NCBI GenBank assembly: GCA_900756035.1
Contig: CAAEIR010000178.1
Span: 1 to 11,067 of the forward strand
Length of the DNA stretch: 11,067 bases
Reading direction: 5' to 3'
Source: an uncultured Anaerostipes sp.
GTDB lineage: Bacteria > Bacillota > Clostridia > Lachnospirales > Lachnospiraceae
Shown here: positions 5,304 to 11,067 of the stretch, in pieces
How the letters are laid out: each line of letters starts with the position of its first letter
How positions within the stretch are numbered: position 1 is the stretch's first letter
Position numbers and translations under genes: made by a program
The notes under the pieces: model-generated
What the model saw: the letters and a program-made list of their open reading frames with translations, nothing else
The model's database searches: none
What the model was told of the DNA's origin: nothing

Positions 5304-7715
5304 ATGGCAACACCTTATAATCATAAGGCAATTGAGCAAAAGTGGAGAAAACATTGGGAAGAACATCCTGTGAATGTTAATGACGGGAAGAAACCGAAGT
5401 ATTATTGCCTGGATATGTTCCCATATCCATCAGGAAGCGGACTTCATGTAGGTCATTGGAGAGGATATGTAATCAGTGATGTATGGAGTCGTTACAAATT
5501 ATTGAACGGATATTACATTATTCATCCGATGGGATGGGATGCTTTCGGTCTTCCGGCAGAAAACTATGCTATTAAGATGGGAACTCATCCGAGTGTTTCA
5601 ACGGAGGCTAATATTAAGAATATTAAGCGTCAGATCAATGAGATTTCTGCAATCTATGATTGGGATATGGAAGTAAATACAACAGATCCTGATTTTTATA
5701 AGTGGACACAGTGGATCTTCGTAAAGATGTTTAAAGAGGGACTGGCTTATGAAAAGCAGATGCCGATTAACTGGTGTCCTTCCTGTAAGACAGGACTTGC
5801 CAATGAGGAAGTTGTCAACGGAAAATGCGAACGCTGCGGAGCAGATGTTACAAAGAAGAATCTGCGTCAGTGGATGTTAAAGATTACAGCCTATGCAGAT
5901 CGTCTGTTAGATGATCTTGATAAGCTTGACTGGCCGGAAAAAGTAAAGAAAATGCAGGCAGAGTGGATTGGAAAGAGCCATGGTGCAGAAGTTGATTTTC
6001 AGGTGGATGGAAGAGATGAAAAGCTTACTGTGTATACAACTCGTCCGGATACACTTCATGGTGCAACATTTATGGTACTGGCACCGGAGCATGCACTGGC
6101 GAAAGATCTTGCAATAGATGAGACAAAAGAGGCTGTAGAAGAATATATTTATCAGGCATCTTTAAAATCATCTGTAGACCGTATGCAGGATAAAGAAAAG
6201 ACAGGAGTCTTTACAGGAAGCTATGCAATCAATCCGATTAACGGGAAAAAAGTACCGATCTGGTTATCTGATTATGTTCTGGCGGATTATGGTACGGGAG
6301 CTATCATGTGTGTACCTGCGCATGATGACCGTGACTTTGAGTTTGCTAAGAAGTTTGATATTCCAATTGTTCAGGTTATTGCAAAAGACGGAAAAGAAAT
6401 TGAGAATATGGAAGAAGCCTACACAGAAGCTTCTGGTATTATGATTAACTCCGGAGACTGGAACGGAAGAGAATCCGGTGAGTTGAAAGAGGCAGCGCCT
6501 GAAATCATAGAGAATATGGGTGTCGGAAGAAAGACAACCAACTATAAATTACGTGACTGGGTATTCAGCCGTCAGCGTTACTGGGGAGAACCGATTCCGA
6601 TCGTTCATTGTCCGGATTGTGGTGCGGTTCCGGTACCTGAGGAAGAACTTCCATTGACATTGCCGGAAGTTGAGAAGTATGAGCCGACAGGAACAGGAGA
6701 ATCTCCTTTGGCAGATATCGAAGATTGGGTGAACTGCAAGTGTCCGGTTTGCGGAAAACTTGCAAAACGTGAGACAAATACAATGCCGCAGTGGGCAGGA
6801 TCTTCATGGTACTTCTTAAGATATATCGATAATAAGAACAACGAAGAACTGGTATCCAGAGAGAAAGCAGATCAGTATCTGCCGGTTGATATGTACATTG
6901 GTGGTGTGGAACATGCAGTGCTGCATCTTCTGTACTCAAGATTCTATACAAAATTCCTCTGTGATATCGGGGTTGTAGACTTTGACGAGCCATTCCACAA
7001 ATTGTTCAATCAGGGAATGATCACAGGAAAGAACGGCATCAAGATGAGTAAGTCAAAAGGAAATGTCGTATCTCCGGATGCTTTGGTAAAAGATTACGGA
7101 TGTGATTCTCTGAGAATGTATGAATTATTTGTAGGTCCGCCGGAATTGGATGCAGAGTGGGATGAAAGCGGAATTGACGGAGTTCACCGTTTCCTGACAA
7201 AATTCTATAAATTAGTTATGGATCAAAAGGACTGCGGAGTAAAAGAGGATAAAGAATTACTGAAAGTCCGTCACAAATTAATTTATGATATTACTACCCG
7301 TCTGGATAATTTTAGTCTGAATACAGTTGTCAGCGGATTTATGGAGCATACCAACACATTAACCGCTATGGCGAAGAAAAACGGTGTAGATAAGGCAACT
7401 CTGGAAACAGCAGTAGTACTGTTGGCTCCGTTTGCTCCTCATATTGCAGAAGAGTTATGGGAAGCAATGGGACATGCAGACAGCGTCTTTGCCCAGACTT
7501 GGCCGGTTTATGACGAAGAAGCCATGAAAGAAGATGAAATCGAGATCGTAGTTCAGATCAATGGAAAAGTCAAAGGAAAACTTGTCATTGGAGCAGAGGA
7601 AGCAAAAGAGTCTGTGCTTGCAAAGGCAAAAGAATCCCTTAGAGACAAATTATCCGGAAATATCGTGAAAGAGATTTATGTTCCGGGACGAATTGTAAAT
7701 ATTGTGCAGAAATAG
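5304..7715 (+). CDS. leuS: Leucyl-tRNA synthetase
   Basis: This 803-residue class Ia synthetase charges tRNA-Leu with leucine in the cytosol. The Rossmann-fold catalytic motifs are present: the HIGH-type HVGH at 48-51 (in PYPSGSGLHVGHWRGY) and KMSKS at 580-584. The inserted CP1 editing domain, which hydrolyses mischarged isoleucine, norvaline and similar products, shows TRPDT (246-250) and YGTGAIMCVPAHDDRD (329-344), with Asp344 matching the conserved editing aspartate. Two Cys clusters look like zinc ribbons: CPSC...CERC (Cys158, 161, 175, 178) and CPDC...CKCPVC (436, 439, 478, 480 and 483). The segment MPQWAGSSWYFLRYID is a bacterial LeuRS signature. The C-terminal part holds the anticodon-binding helices and the small terminal domain (INGKVKGK...). 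Length is normal. The gene has its own promoter, leader and terminator and appears monocistronic. Identity is certain. Confidence 0.98.
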   Translation: MATPYNHKAIEQKWRKHWEEHPVNVNDGKKPKYYCLDMFPYPSGSGLHVGHWRGYVISDVWSRYKLLNGYYIIHPMGWDAFGLPAENYAIKMGTHPSVSTEANIKNIKRQINEISAIYDWDMEVNTTDPDFYKWTQWIFVKMFKEGLAYEKQMPINWCPSCKTGLANEEVVNGKCERCGADVTKKNLRQWMLKITAYADRLLDDLDKLDWPEKVKKMQAEWIGKSHGAEVDFQVDGRDEKLTVYTTRPDTLHGATFMVLAPEHALAKDLAIDETKEAVEEYIYQASLKSSVDRMQDKEKTGVFTGSYAINPINGKKVPIWLSDYVLADYGTGAIMCVPAHDDRDFEFAKKFDIPIVQVIAKDGKEIENMEEAYTEASGIMINSGDWNGRESGELKEAAPEIIENMGVGRKTTNYKLRDWVFSRQRYWGEPIPIVHCPDCGAVPVPEEELPLTLPEVEKYEPTGTGESPLADIEDWVNCKCPVCGKLAKRETNTMPQWAGSSWYFLRYIDNKNNEELVSREKADQYLPVDMYIGGVEHAVLHLLYSRFYTKFLCDIGVVDFDEPFHKLFNQGMITGKNGIKMSKSKGNVVSPDALVKDYGCDSLRMYELFVGPPELDAEWDESGIDGVHRFLTKFYKLVMDQKDCGVKEDKELLKVRHKLIYDITTRLDNFSLNTVVSGFMEHTNTLTAMAKKNGVDKATLETAVVLLAPFAPHIAEELWEAMGHADSVFAQTWPVYDEEAMKEDEIEIVVQINGKVKGKLVIGAEEAKESVLAKAKESLRDKLSGNIVKEIYVPGRIVNIVQK

Positions 7716-7729
7716 TTGCAGGGAAAGCT

Positions 7730-7766
7730 GACGCAGGTAATAGGAAGATTATCTGCGTCTTTTCTT
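7730..7766 (+). terminator. Rho-independent terminator after leuS
   Basis: GACGCAGGTAAT (7730-7741) pairs over 12 positions, with one G-T pair, with ATTATCTGCGTC (7748-7759) around the loop AGGAAG. TTTTCTT follows at 7760-7766. It begins 15 bases past the leuS stop. Confidence 0.88.
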
Positions 7767-7785
7767 AACTTCCATAGAGAAAGAG

Positions 7786-7792
7786 AAAGGAG
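7786..7792 (+). promoter_or_regulatory. Ribosome binding site that fixes the HD-protein start
   Basis: AAAGGAG ends nine bases before the ATG at 7802 but only three bases before an in-frame TTG at 7796, so the ATG is the better start. Confidence 0.8.
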
Positions 7793-7801
7793 ATTTTGCT
7801 G

Positions 7802-8425
7802 ATGCAATCTTATGAAGGAGAAGAAAGGCTGCAGCATCAAATTACATTCTGTAATGAGATCGACAAAGAAAAGTTTATAAAACGACAGACGTACTGTACA
7901 GATTTCCAAAAAAAAGAAAATGACGCGGAACATGCTTGGCATATGGCGGTTATGGCAATGTTTTTATCCGAATATGCCAACGAGGAGATTGATTTGTTAA
8001 GGACAATCGAAATGCTGCTGATTCATGATCTGGTAGAGATTGATGCCGGGGATACATACGCTTATGATGAAAAAGCCAGAGAAACCCAGCCTGTGAGGGA
8101 AAAAGGCGCAGCCGACAGAATTTTTCATCTTTTGCCGCAAGACCAGGCAGAATGGTTATATGAACTTTGGAGCGAATTTGAAAAAGGGGAGACTCCGGAA
8201 GCAAAATTTGCTCACACTATGGATAATTTCCAGCCGATTATGCTGAATGCTGCAACGGATGGAAAAGCCTGGGAAGAACGGGGAATTCATCTGAAACAAG
8301 TTCTTGATCGGAATAAGAATACCGCCGCAGGGTCAAATGCATTATGGAAGTATTCTTATGAACATTTTATAGAACCAAATGTGAAAGCCGGGAAACTTAT
8401 CAATGATGGAACGATAGTAGAATAA
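7802..8425 (+). CDS. HD-domain phosphohydrolase (YfbR/HDDC2-like, putative 5'-nucleotidase)
   Basis: A 207-residue cytosolic, mostly helical protein of the HD superfamily. The metal ligands are visible: His44 in NDAEHAWHMAVMA, His75-Asp76 in LIHDLVEIDAGD, and Asp141 in HTMDNFQP, with Glu79, Asp81 and Asp84 near the site. Order and spacing match the YfbR/HDDC2 group, whose studied members remove phosphate from 5'-deoxynucleoside monophosphates with a divalent metal. It begins with a short extension (about 25 residues) ahead of the conserved FIKRQTY region. It opens a three-gene run with an acyl-ACP thioesterase (20-base gap) and a dehydrogenase; these have no obvious pathway link to nucleotides. 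No convincing promoter is seen in the 35 bases between the leuS terminator and this gene; read-through, or a poor box pair overlapping the hairpin, may serve. The fold is certain; the substrate is inferred. Confidence 0.88.
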   Translation: MQSYEGEERLQHQITFCNEIDKEKFIKRQTYCTDFQKKENDAEHAWHMAVMAMFLSEYANEEIDLLRTIEMLLIHDLVEIDAGDTYAYDEKARETQPVREKGAADRIFHLLPQDQAEWLYELWSEFEKGETPEAKFAHTMDNFQPIMLNAATDGKAWEERGIHLKQVLDRNKNTAAGSNALWKYSYEHFIEPNVKAGKLINDGTIVE

Positions 8426-8445
8426 AAAAAGAAAGGCGGCAAAAA

Positions 8446-9156
8446 ATGTATACATTTGAAAGCAGAATTCGGTACAGTGAAACAAACCAGAGTGGGAAAC
8501 TTTCGATTCCGCATTTGGTAGATTATTTTCAGGATTGCAGTGTATTTCAGTCAGAGGAACTGGGGCTTGGAGTAGAATATTTGGCCTCAAAAGGCAGAGC
8601 ATGGGTGTTAAATGCCTGGCAGATTGTGATAAATCGTCTTCCGGAAGAGGGAGAAGATGTTTTGATCGGAACGTGGGCATCCGGATTTCAAAGATTTCAT
8701 GGGACAAGAAATTTTGTTATGAATTCCAAAAACGGAGAGAAGCTTGCGTATGCCAATTCCATTTGGGTTTATCTGGACACGAATTCCGGAAGGCCGTCGA
8801 AACCGGGAGAGGAAGAGATTTCAAAGTATCAGCCGGAAGAACCGCTTCTTATGGATTATCGTCCGAGAAAAATCCGGCTTTCCAAGATCTGGGAAGATCG
8901 GGAGCCTGTTCGGGTGAAAAAAGGATGGATCGACAGCAATCATCATGTAAATAACAGCTGGTATGTGAAAGCGGCGTTTGACGAACTGCCGGATGAAACA
9001 GAGATCAGACAGCTTCGGGTGGAATATCAGCGTCAGGCAAAGGAAGGTGAGATTTTGTATCCGAGAATTGCCAGGGAAGAAAGAAGACGAGTGATTACTT
9101 TATGCGATAGTGAGAGAAAACCTTATGCAATCGTGGAAGTTGAACCAAGAGATTGA
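8446..9156 (+). CDS. Acyl-ACP thioesterase (hotdog fold, FatA/FatB-related)
   Basis: A 236-residue protein made of two hotdog modules (about 1-125 and 135-236), the bacterial version of plant acyl-ACP thioesterases. It should cleave acyl-ACP to release free fatty acids from the type II synthesis pathway. The N-terminal YSETNQSGKLSIPHLVDYFQD and the sequence from RAWVLNAW through the IGTWASGF region are typical. The second module has the catalytic segment DSNHHVNN...Y, with Asp163, Asn165 and His167 matching the conserved Asp/Asn/His of plant FatB. The neighbouring position that reads YRREC in plants reads YQRQA here (194-198), so the Glu and Cys discussed as catalytic in plant enzymes are replaced; I believe many bacterial relatives also lack the Cys. 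The start follows AAAGGCGG at 8432-8439, with 20 bases from the HD gene and 31 to the dehydrogenase, suggesting one transcript. Confidence 0.9.
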   Translation: MYTFESRIRYSETNQSGKLSIPHLVDYFQDCSVFQSEELGLGVEYLASKGRAWVLNAWQIVINRLPEEGEDVLIGTWASGFQRFHGTRNFVMNSKNGEKLAYANSIWVYLDTNSGRPSKPGEEEISKYQPEEPLLMDYRPRKIRLSKIWEDREPVRVKKGWIDSNHHVNNSWYVKAAFDELPDETEIRQLRVEYQRQAKEGEILYPRIAREERRRVITLCDSERKPYAIVEVEPRD

Positions 9157-9172
9157 GGACATAATAAAAGAC

Positions 9173-9180
9173 GGAAAGGA
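9173..9180 (+). promoter_or_regulatory. Ribosome binding site that fixes the dehydrogenase start
   Basis: GGAAAGGA lies seven bases before the ATG at 9188, and translation from there begins MEKRKIVILGAGHVG, exactly where this family normally starts. The upstream in-frame ATG at 9110 lies inside the thioesterase gene and would add 26 unrelated residues. Confidence 0.85.
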
Positions 9181-9187
9181 TAGACAT

Positions 9188-10147
9188 ATGGAGAAGCGAA
9201 AAATTGTAATTTTAGGAGCCGGACACGTAGGTACCCACTGTGCATCCAGCCTGATGTTTCGGGGACTGGCGCAGGAAATTGTATTGATTGATGCGGATCA
9301 TGAAAAAGCAGTCAGTCAGGCAATGGATCTTGATGATATGGGGGCATATCTTCCTGCAAAGGTGATCATTCGCGGAGGAAATTATGAAGACCTTAATGAT
9401 GCGGACATCCTTGTCAATGCCATTGGACGAAGCAGGCGTCCCGGAGAGACGAGACTTGATATGTTTGAAGACTCTGTGGAGCGATTGAAGGATATTATTC
9501 CGAAGATTCGAAATACAAAATTTTCCGGGATTTTAATCAGCATTACGAATCCTGCCGACGTTATCGGAGAATGTTTAAGGCGGGAATTCCATATGAAACG
9601 GAGTCGGTGTTTTAGTACGGGAACAGCTCTGGACAGTCTTAGAATTAAGAGAATTTTGGAGGAAAAAACCGGATACAGCCGTAAATCCATTGAGGCATTT
9701 TGTATGGGAGAACATGGAGATTCCCAGATCGTTCCGTTGTCGCGTGTTACCATTGGAGGAAAGCCATTTTTCAAATTGCGGGAAGAATCGGGAGATACTC
9801 TTGCAACTCTTACAGTATCCAGTCTTCAGCAGGAAGTGCGGGAAGCCGGAATGACTGTTATCAATGGAAAGAAGAGTACGGAATTCGGTATTGGAATTGC
9901 GCTGAGTGAGATTGTAAAAGCTATTTTTTATGATGAGAAAAAAGTTTTGCCGGTATCCATTCATCTGGAAGGAGAATACGGACAGCATCATGTGGCAGCA
10001 GGTGTTCCGGTTGTTCTTGGACAGAATGGTGTGGAAGAAGTGCTGGAAATTTTGCTAAATGAGAATGAGAAACAGGAATTTGATCGCTCCTGTGATGTGA
10101 TTCGGGGATATTTAAAGCAGGCAGACACATTATTATGTGAAAAGTAA
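9188..10147 (+). CDS. NAD-dependent 2-hydroxyacid dehydrogenase of the L-lactate/malate family
   Basis: A 319-residue enzyme with a Rossmann domain: GAGHVG (10-15) binds the dinucleotide and Asp35 (VLIDAD) selects NAD over NADP. Catalytic residues of the family are all present: Arg89 in the mobile loop RRPGETRLDMF (Arg109 in classical numbering), Asp149 and Arg152 in LDSLRIKRI (Asp168, Arg171) and His176 in GEHGDS (His195). A Thr at 231 matches the Thr246 typical of LDH. The position that sets substrate choice, Gln102 in lactate dehydrogenase, aligns with Arg83 here, as in malate dehydrogenases. It would usually be annotated as L-lactate dehydrogenase, but malate/oxaloacetate or another dicarboxylic substrate is a serious alternative. 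It is the last gene of the run starting at 7802 and is followed by a terminator. Confidence 0.9.
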   Translation: MEKRKIVILGAGHVGTHCASSLMFRGLAQEIVLIDADHEKAVSQAMDLDDMGAYLPAKVIIRGGNYEDLNDADILVNAIGRSRRPGETRLDMFEDSVERLKDIIPKIRNTKFSGILISITNPADVIGECLRREFHMKRSRCFSTGTALDSLRIKRILEEKTGYSRKSIEAFCMGEHGDSQIVPLSRVTIGGKPFFKLREESGDTLATLTVSSLQQEVREAGMTVINGKKSTEFGIGIALSEIVKAIFYDEKKVLPVSIHLEGEYGQHHVAAGVPVVLGQNGVEEVLEILLNENEKQEFDRSCDVIRGYLKQADTLLCEK

Positions 10148-10166
10148 ATCGAAACGATATATGAGT

Positions 10167-10208
10167 CCCCTGCCTTTAAGCTGTAAAGACAGGGGCGAAT
10201 GTTTTTTT
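10167..10208 (+). terminator. Rho-independent terminator after the dehydrogenase gene
   Basis: CCCCTG (10167-10172) pairs with CAGGGG (10190-10195), a C-A mismatch follows, and CTTTA/TAAAG continues the stem to the loop AGCTG. A seven-T run at 10202-10208 sits six bases past the stem. That T run overlaps the stop codon of the opposing gene. In the minus direction there is no T run, so it is weak for the converging pair. Confidence 0.75.
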
Positions 10209-10470
10209 ACATAATCATACCCCGGAGCATATCGACCCTTTGTTGTTCTTCGGGGCTCATACCGTCCTTTAGCGCCTCAATAATAATAGAAGTTTCTTCA
10301 TTTGTAAAACTAAGTCCCTGTTCTGAGAGACGGCTGGATGCTGCCATCAGATCCGGGAGAATTTGTTCCAGAGATTTTCCCTGACATTGGCTCACTAAGA
10401 ACTCCATAATTTCTAATTTTTTTGGATTGATGGAAGACAATCCGGGATGTTTTTTCCAATTTTGATCCAT
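10207..10470 (-). CDS. Small conserved-looking protein of unknown function
   Basis: An 87-residue protein I cannot assign to a named family. It is predicted to be soluble and nearly all helical, with no signal peptide, membrane segment or metal motif; its single Cys is near residue 29. Features are a short polar N-terminus (MDQNWKKHPGLSSINPKKLE), helices through FLVSQCQGKSLEQILPDLMAASS, then SFTNEETSIIIEALKDGMSPEEQQRVDM in separate helices, and a tail RGMIM. Seven of 87 residues are Met. The start is clear: AAAGGAG on the minus strand (10476-10482) overlaps the stop codon of the upstream gene at 10481-10483, leaving a 10-base gap, so translation of the two is probably coupled. That coupling suggests a shared process or complex. 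A strong ribosome site and full-length frame argue that it is real. Confidence 0.8.
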   Translation of the reverse strand: MDQNWKKHPGLSSINPKKLEIMEFLVSQCQGKSLEQILPDLMAASSRLSEQGLSFTNEETSIIIEALKDGMSPEEQQRVDMLRGMIM

Positions 10471-10480
10471 AAAGACTCCT

Positions 10481-10960
10481 TTATTTATTTAAAATCTGGT
10501 TTAACTGATTCATAAAGTCAGAATTAGGTGACGGGGAAGCTTTTTGATTCTGAGACATTAAAAGAGGCATAAGTTTGGAAAAAGTATCATTTTCTGTGTT
10601 GGAAGGAAGTGATGATACAGCCTCGGGGTTGGTGTTTATAAAATTTTGATAGTTTTGATAGAGTTTCATCATCTCCATCATTTGAAGAATCTGATTAATC
10701 TGAGAGGCTGTTTCCTTCGGAGCCCGCATTTTCATAGCGTTTAGGAGCATTTCTATGGATGCATTATCCTGGTCCAGCCCACAGGCAGATAATGTCTGCT
10801 CATTGTCAAACTCATTTGCGATTTTAGATAGTTCCGTCAATTTGATGTACATTGCTGCTGTTTTTTTTAACATAGGAGGGAGATATGGGAGAGCGTCTTC
10901 TAACATGTTAGAAGAGTCATCCCGGAAAAAATTCTCCCAGGAATTATGATTTTGTTCCAT
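10481..10960 (-). CDS. Protein of unknown function, first gene of a coupled pair
   Basis: A 159-residue protein I do not recognise. It looks cytosolic and helical: a polar N-terminus with WENFF, a proline-containing ALPYLPPMLKK segment (23-33), a long helical middle (34-105; AAMYIKLTELSKIANEF...QINQILQMMEMMKLYQNY) and a low-complexity C-terminal part rich in Asn, Gln and Ser with repeated LMPLLMSQNQ / FMNQLNQIL character. By my count 14 of 159 residues are Met. There is one Cys (CGLD) and no signal peptide or transmembrane span. The ribosome site is AAAGGTTGTGA on the minus strand, just upstream of the ATG at 10960, modest in strength. It lies 59 bases from the divergent start at 11020 and is followed immediately by the 87-residue gene, so the two probably work together. 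A helical adaptor or structural role is possible but is inference. Confidence 0.78.
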   Translation of the reverse strand: MEQNHNSWENFFRDDSSNMLEDALPYLPPMLKKTAAMYIKLTELSKIANEFDNEQTLSACGLDQDNASIEMLLNAMKMRAPKETASQINQILQMMEMMKLYQNYQNFINTNPEAVSSLPSNTENDTFSKLMPLLMSQNQKASPSPNSDFMNQLNQILNK

Positions 10961-11019
10961 TTTGTCACAACCTTTGGATTTATTCTCATATCCTATAGTA
11001 TTAGGAGGTGAAACAAAAT
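10961..11019. promoter_or_regulatory. Divergent intergenic region with a sporulation-type -10 and a small dyad
   Basis: These 59 bases separate the unknown minus-strand pair from a plus-strand gene. CATATCCTA (10987-10995) fits CATANNNTA, the -10 of sigma-K-type promoters, with an AC at 10970-10971 about 15 bases upstream where that class has its -35. No good sigma-A pair is evident on the plus strand (TTGTCA at 10962 has no partner at 16-18 bases). TCCTA (10991-10995) and TAGGA (11002-11006) form a dyad with a six-base centre, overlapping the plus-strand ribosome site. Confidence 0.3.
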
Positions 11020-11067
11020 ATGAGTGAAATTTTTGTGGAGGAAGAAAACACAGTGTACGAAATTGAT
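11020..11067 (+). CDS. Start of a gene cut by the window end, unidentified
   Basis: An open frame begins at the ATG at 11020 and runs off the window after 16 codons (MSEIFVEEENTVYEID). A near-perfect ribosome site, AGGAGGTG at 11003-11010, nine bases upstream, makes it very likely to be real. The visible residues are acidic and carry no signal peptide. Too little is present to identify a family. It is divergent from the unknown gene pair and might share its regulation. Confidence 0.7.
   Translation, partial: MSEIFVEEENTVYEID

Noticed and set aside
6565..6993. 142-codon open frame antisense to leuS
   Set aside because: It is a shadow of the leuS coding sequence; no ribosome site, and its residues (many Ser, His, Pro, Arg) look like reverse-strand translation.
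7716..7743. Promoter TTGCAG-16-TAATAG for the HD gene
   Set aside because: Its -10 lies inside the leuS terminator stem and both boxes are poor; not supported enough to list as a feature.
7796..7801. TTG start for the HD-domain gene
   Set aside because: It is only three bases from the ribosome site AAAGGAG; the ATG at 7802 has proper spacing.
9110..9187. Dehydrogenase start inside the thioesterase gene
   Set aside because: The 26 extra residues do not belong to the family and no ribosome site precedes 9110; the Rossmann domain starts right after 9188.
9382..9991. Two open frames (130 and 138 codons) antisense to the dehydrogenase
   Set aside because: Both lie within a gene whose catalytic motifs are all intact; no start signals or recognisable protein features.
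10148..10206. The hairpin at 10167-10195 as terminator for the minus-strand pair
   Set aside because: There is no T run on that strand after the stem, so it is called only for the plus-strand dehydrogenase transcript.
10992..11003. T7-promoter-like string TAATACTATAGG on the minus strand
   Set aside because: It lacks the central bases of a phage T7 promoter and no phage genes are present; a chance resemblance.

Overview
This window looks like a chromosomal, mostly housekeeping segment from a low-GC Gram-positive anaerobe. Clostridia, probably Lachnospiraceae, is my best guess. The basis is the AT-rich intergenic DNA, strong AGGAGG-type ribosome sites, U-tailed hairpin terminators, sigma-A-like promoters, and gene types such as an M18 aminopeptidase, a bacterial acyl-ACP thioesterase and a YkuD L,D-transpeptidase with Ig-like repeats. 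I see no rRNA, tRNA, insertion sequence, prophage, CRISPR array or integration scar. The family assignment is inference; no marker gene proves it.

Layout. Positions 61-3003 (+) hold a secreted D-Ala-D-Ala carboxypeptidase, a small ArsC/Spx-like thioredoxin-fold protein and an M18 aminopeptidase; the last two abut with no gap. A long hairpin at 3002-3049 ends this unit and probably also the convergent glyoxalase/VOC gene at 3076-3441 (-). A near-consensus promoter then drives an L,D-transpeptidase with basic Ig-like repeats (3564-5054, +), closed by a terminator at 5095-5134. leuS (5304-7715, +) has its own extended -10 promoter and a roughly 100-nt leader with a stem-loop, and ends at a hairpin at 7730-7766. 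A three-gene run follows: HD-domain phosphohydrolase (7802-8425), acyl-ACP thioesterase (8446-9156) and an NAD-dependent lactate/malate-type dehydrogenase (9188-10147), ending at a hairpin at 10167-10208. The last part holds two tightly linked minus-strand genes of unknown function (10481-10960, then 10207-10470), divergent from a plus-strand gene cut off by the window end (11020 onward).

How the genes fit together. Two genes act on peptidoglycan cross-linking: the D,D-carboxypeptidase removes the terminal D-Ala of pentapeptide stems, and the resulting tetrapeptide is the donor substrate of L,D-transpeptidases. The rest are general metabolism and translation: peptide turnover, aldehyde or small-molecule chemistry, leucyl-tRNA synthesis, nucleotide and acyl-chain hydrolysis, and 2-hydroxyacid redox.

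I found no clearly new defence or mobile system. The points most worth following are the unknown gene pair with its divergent partner at the right edge, an arginine at the substrate-specificity position of the 'lactate dehydrogenase' that predicts malate/oxaloacetate activity, and the unexplained leuS promoter/leader architecture.
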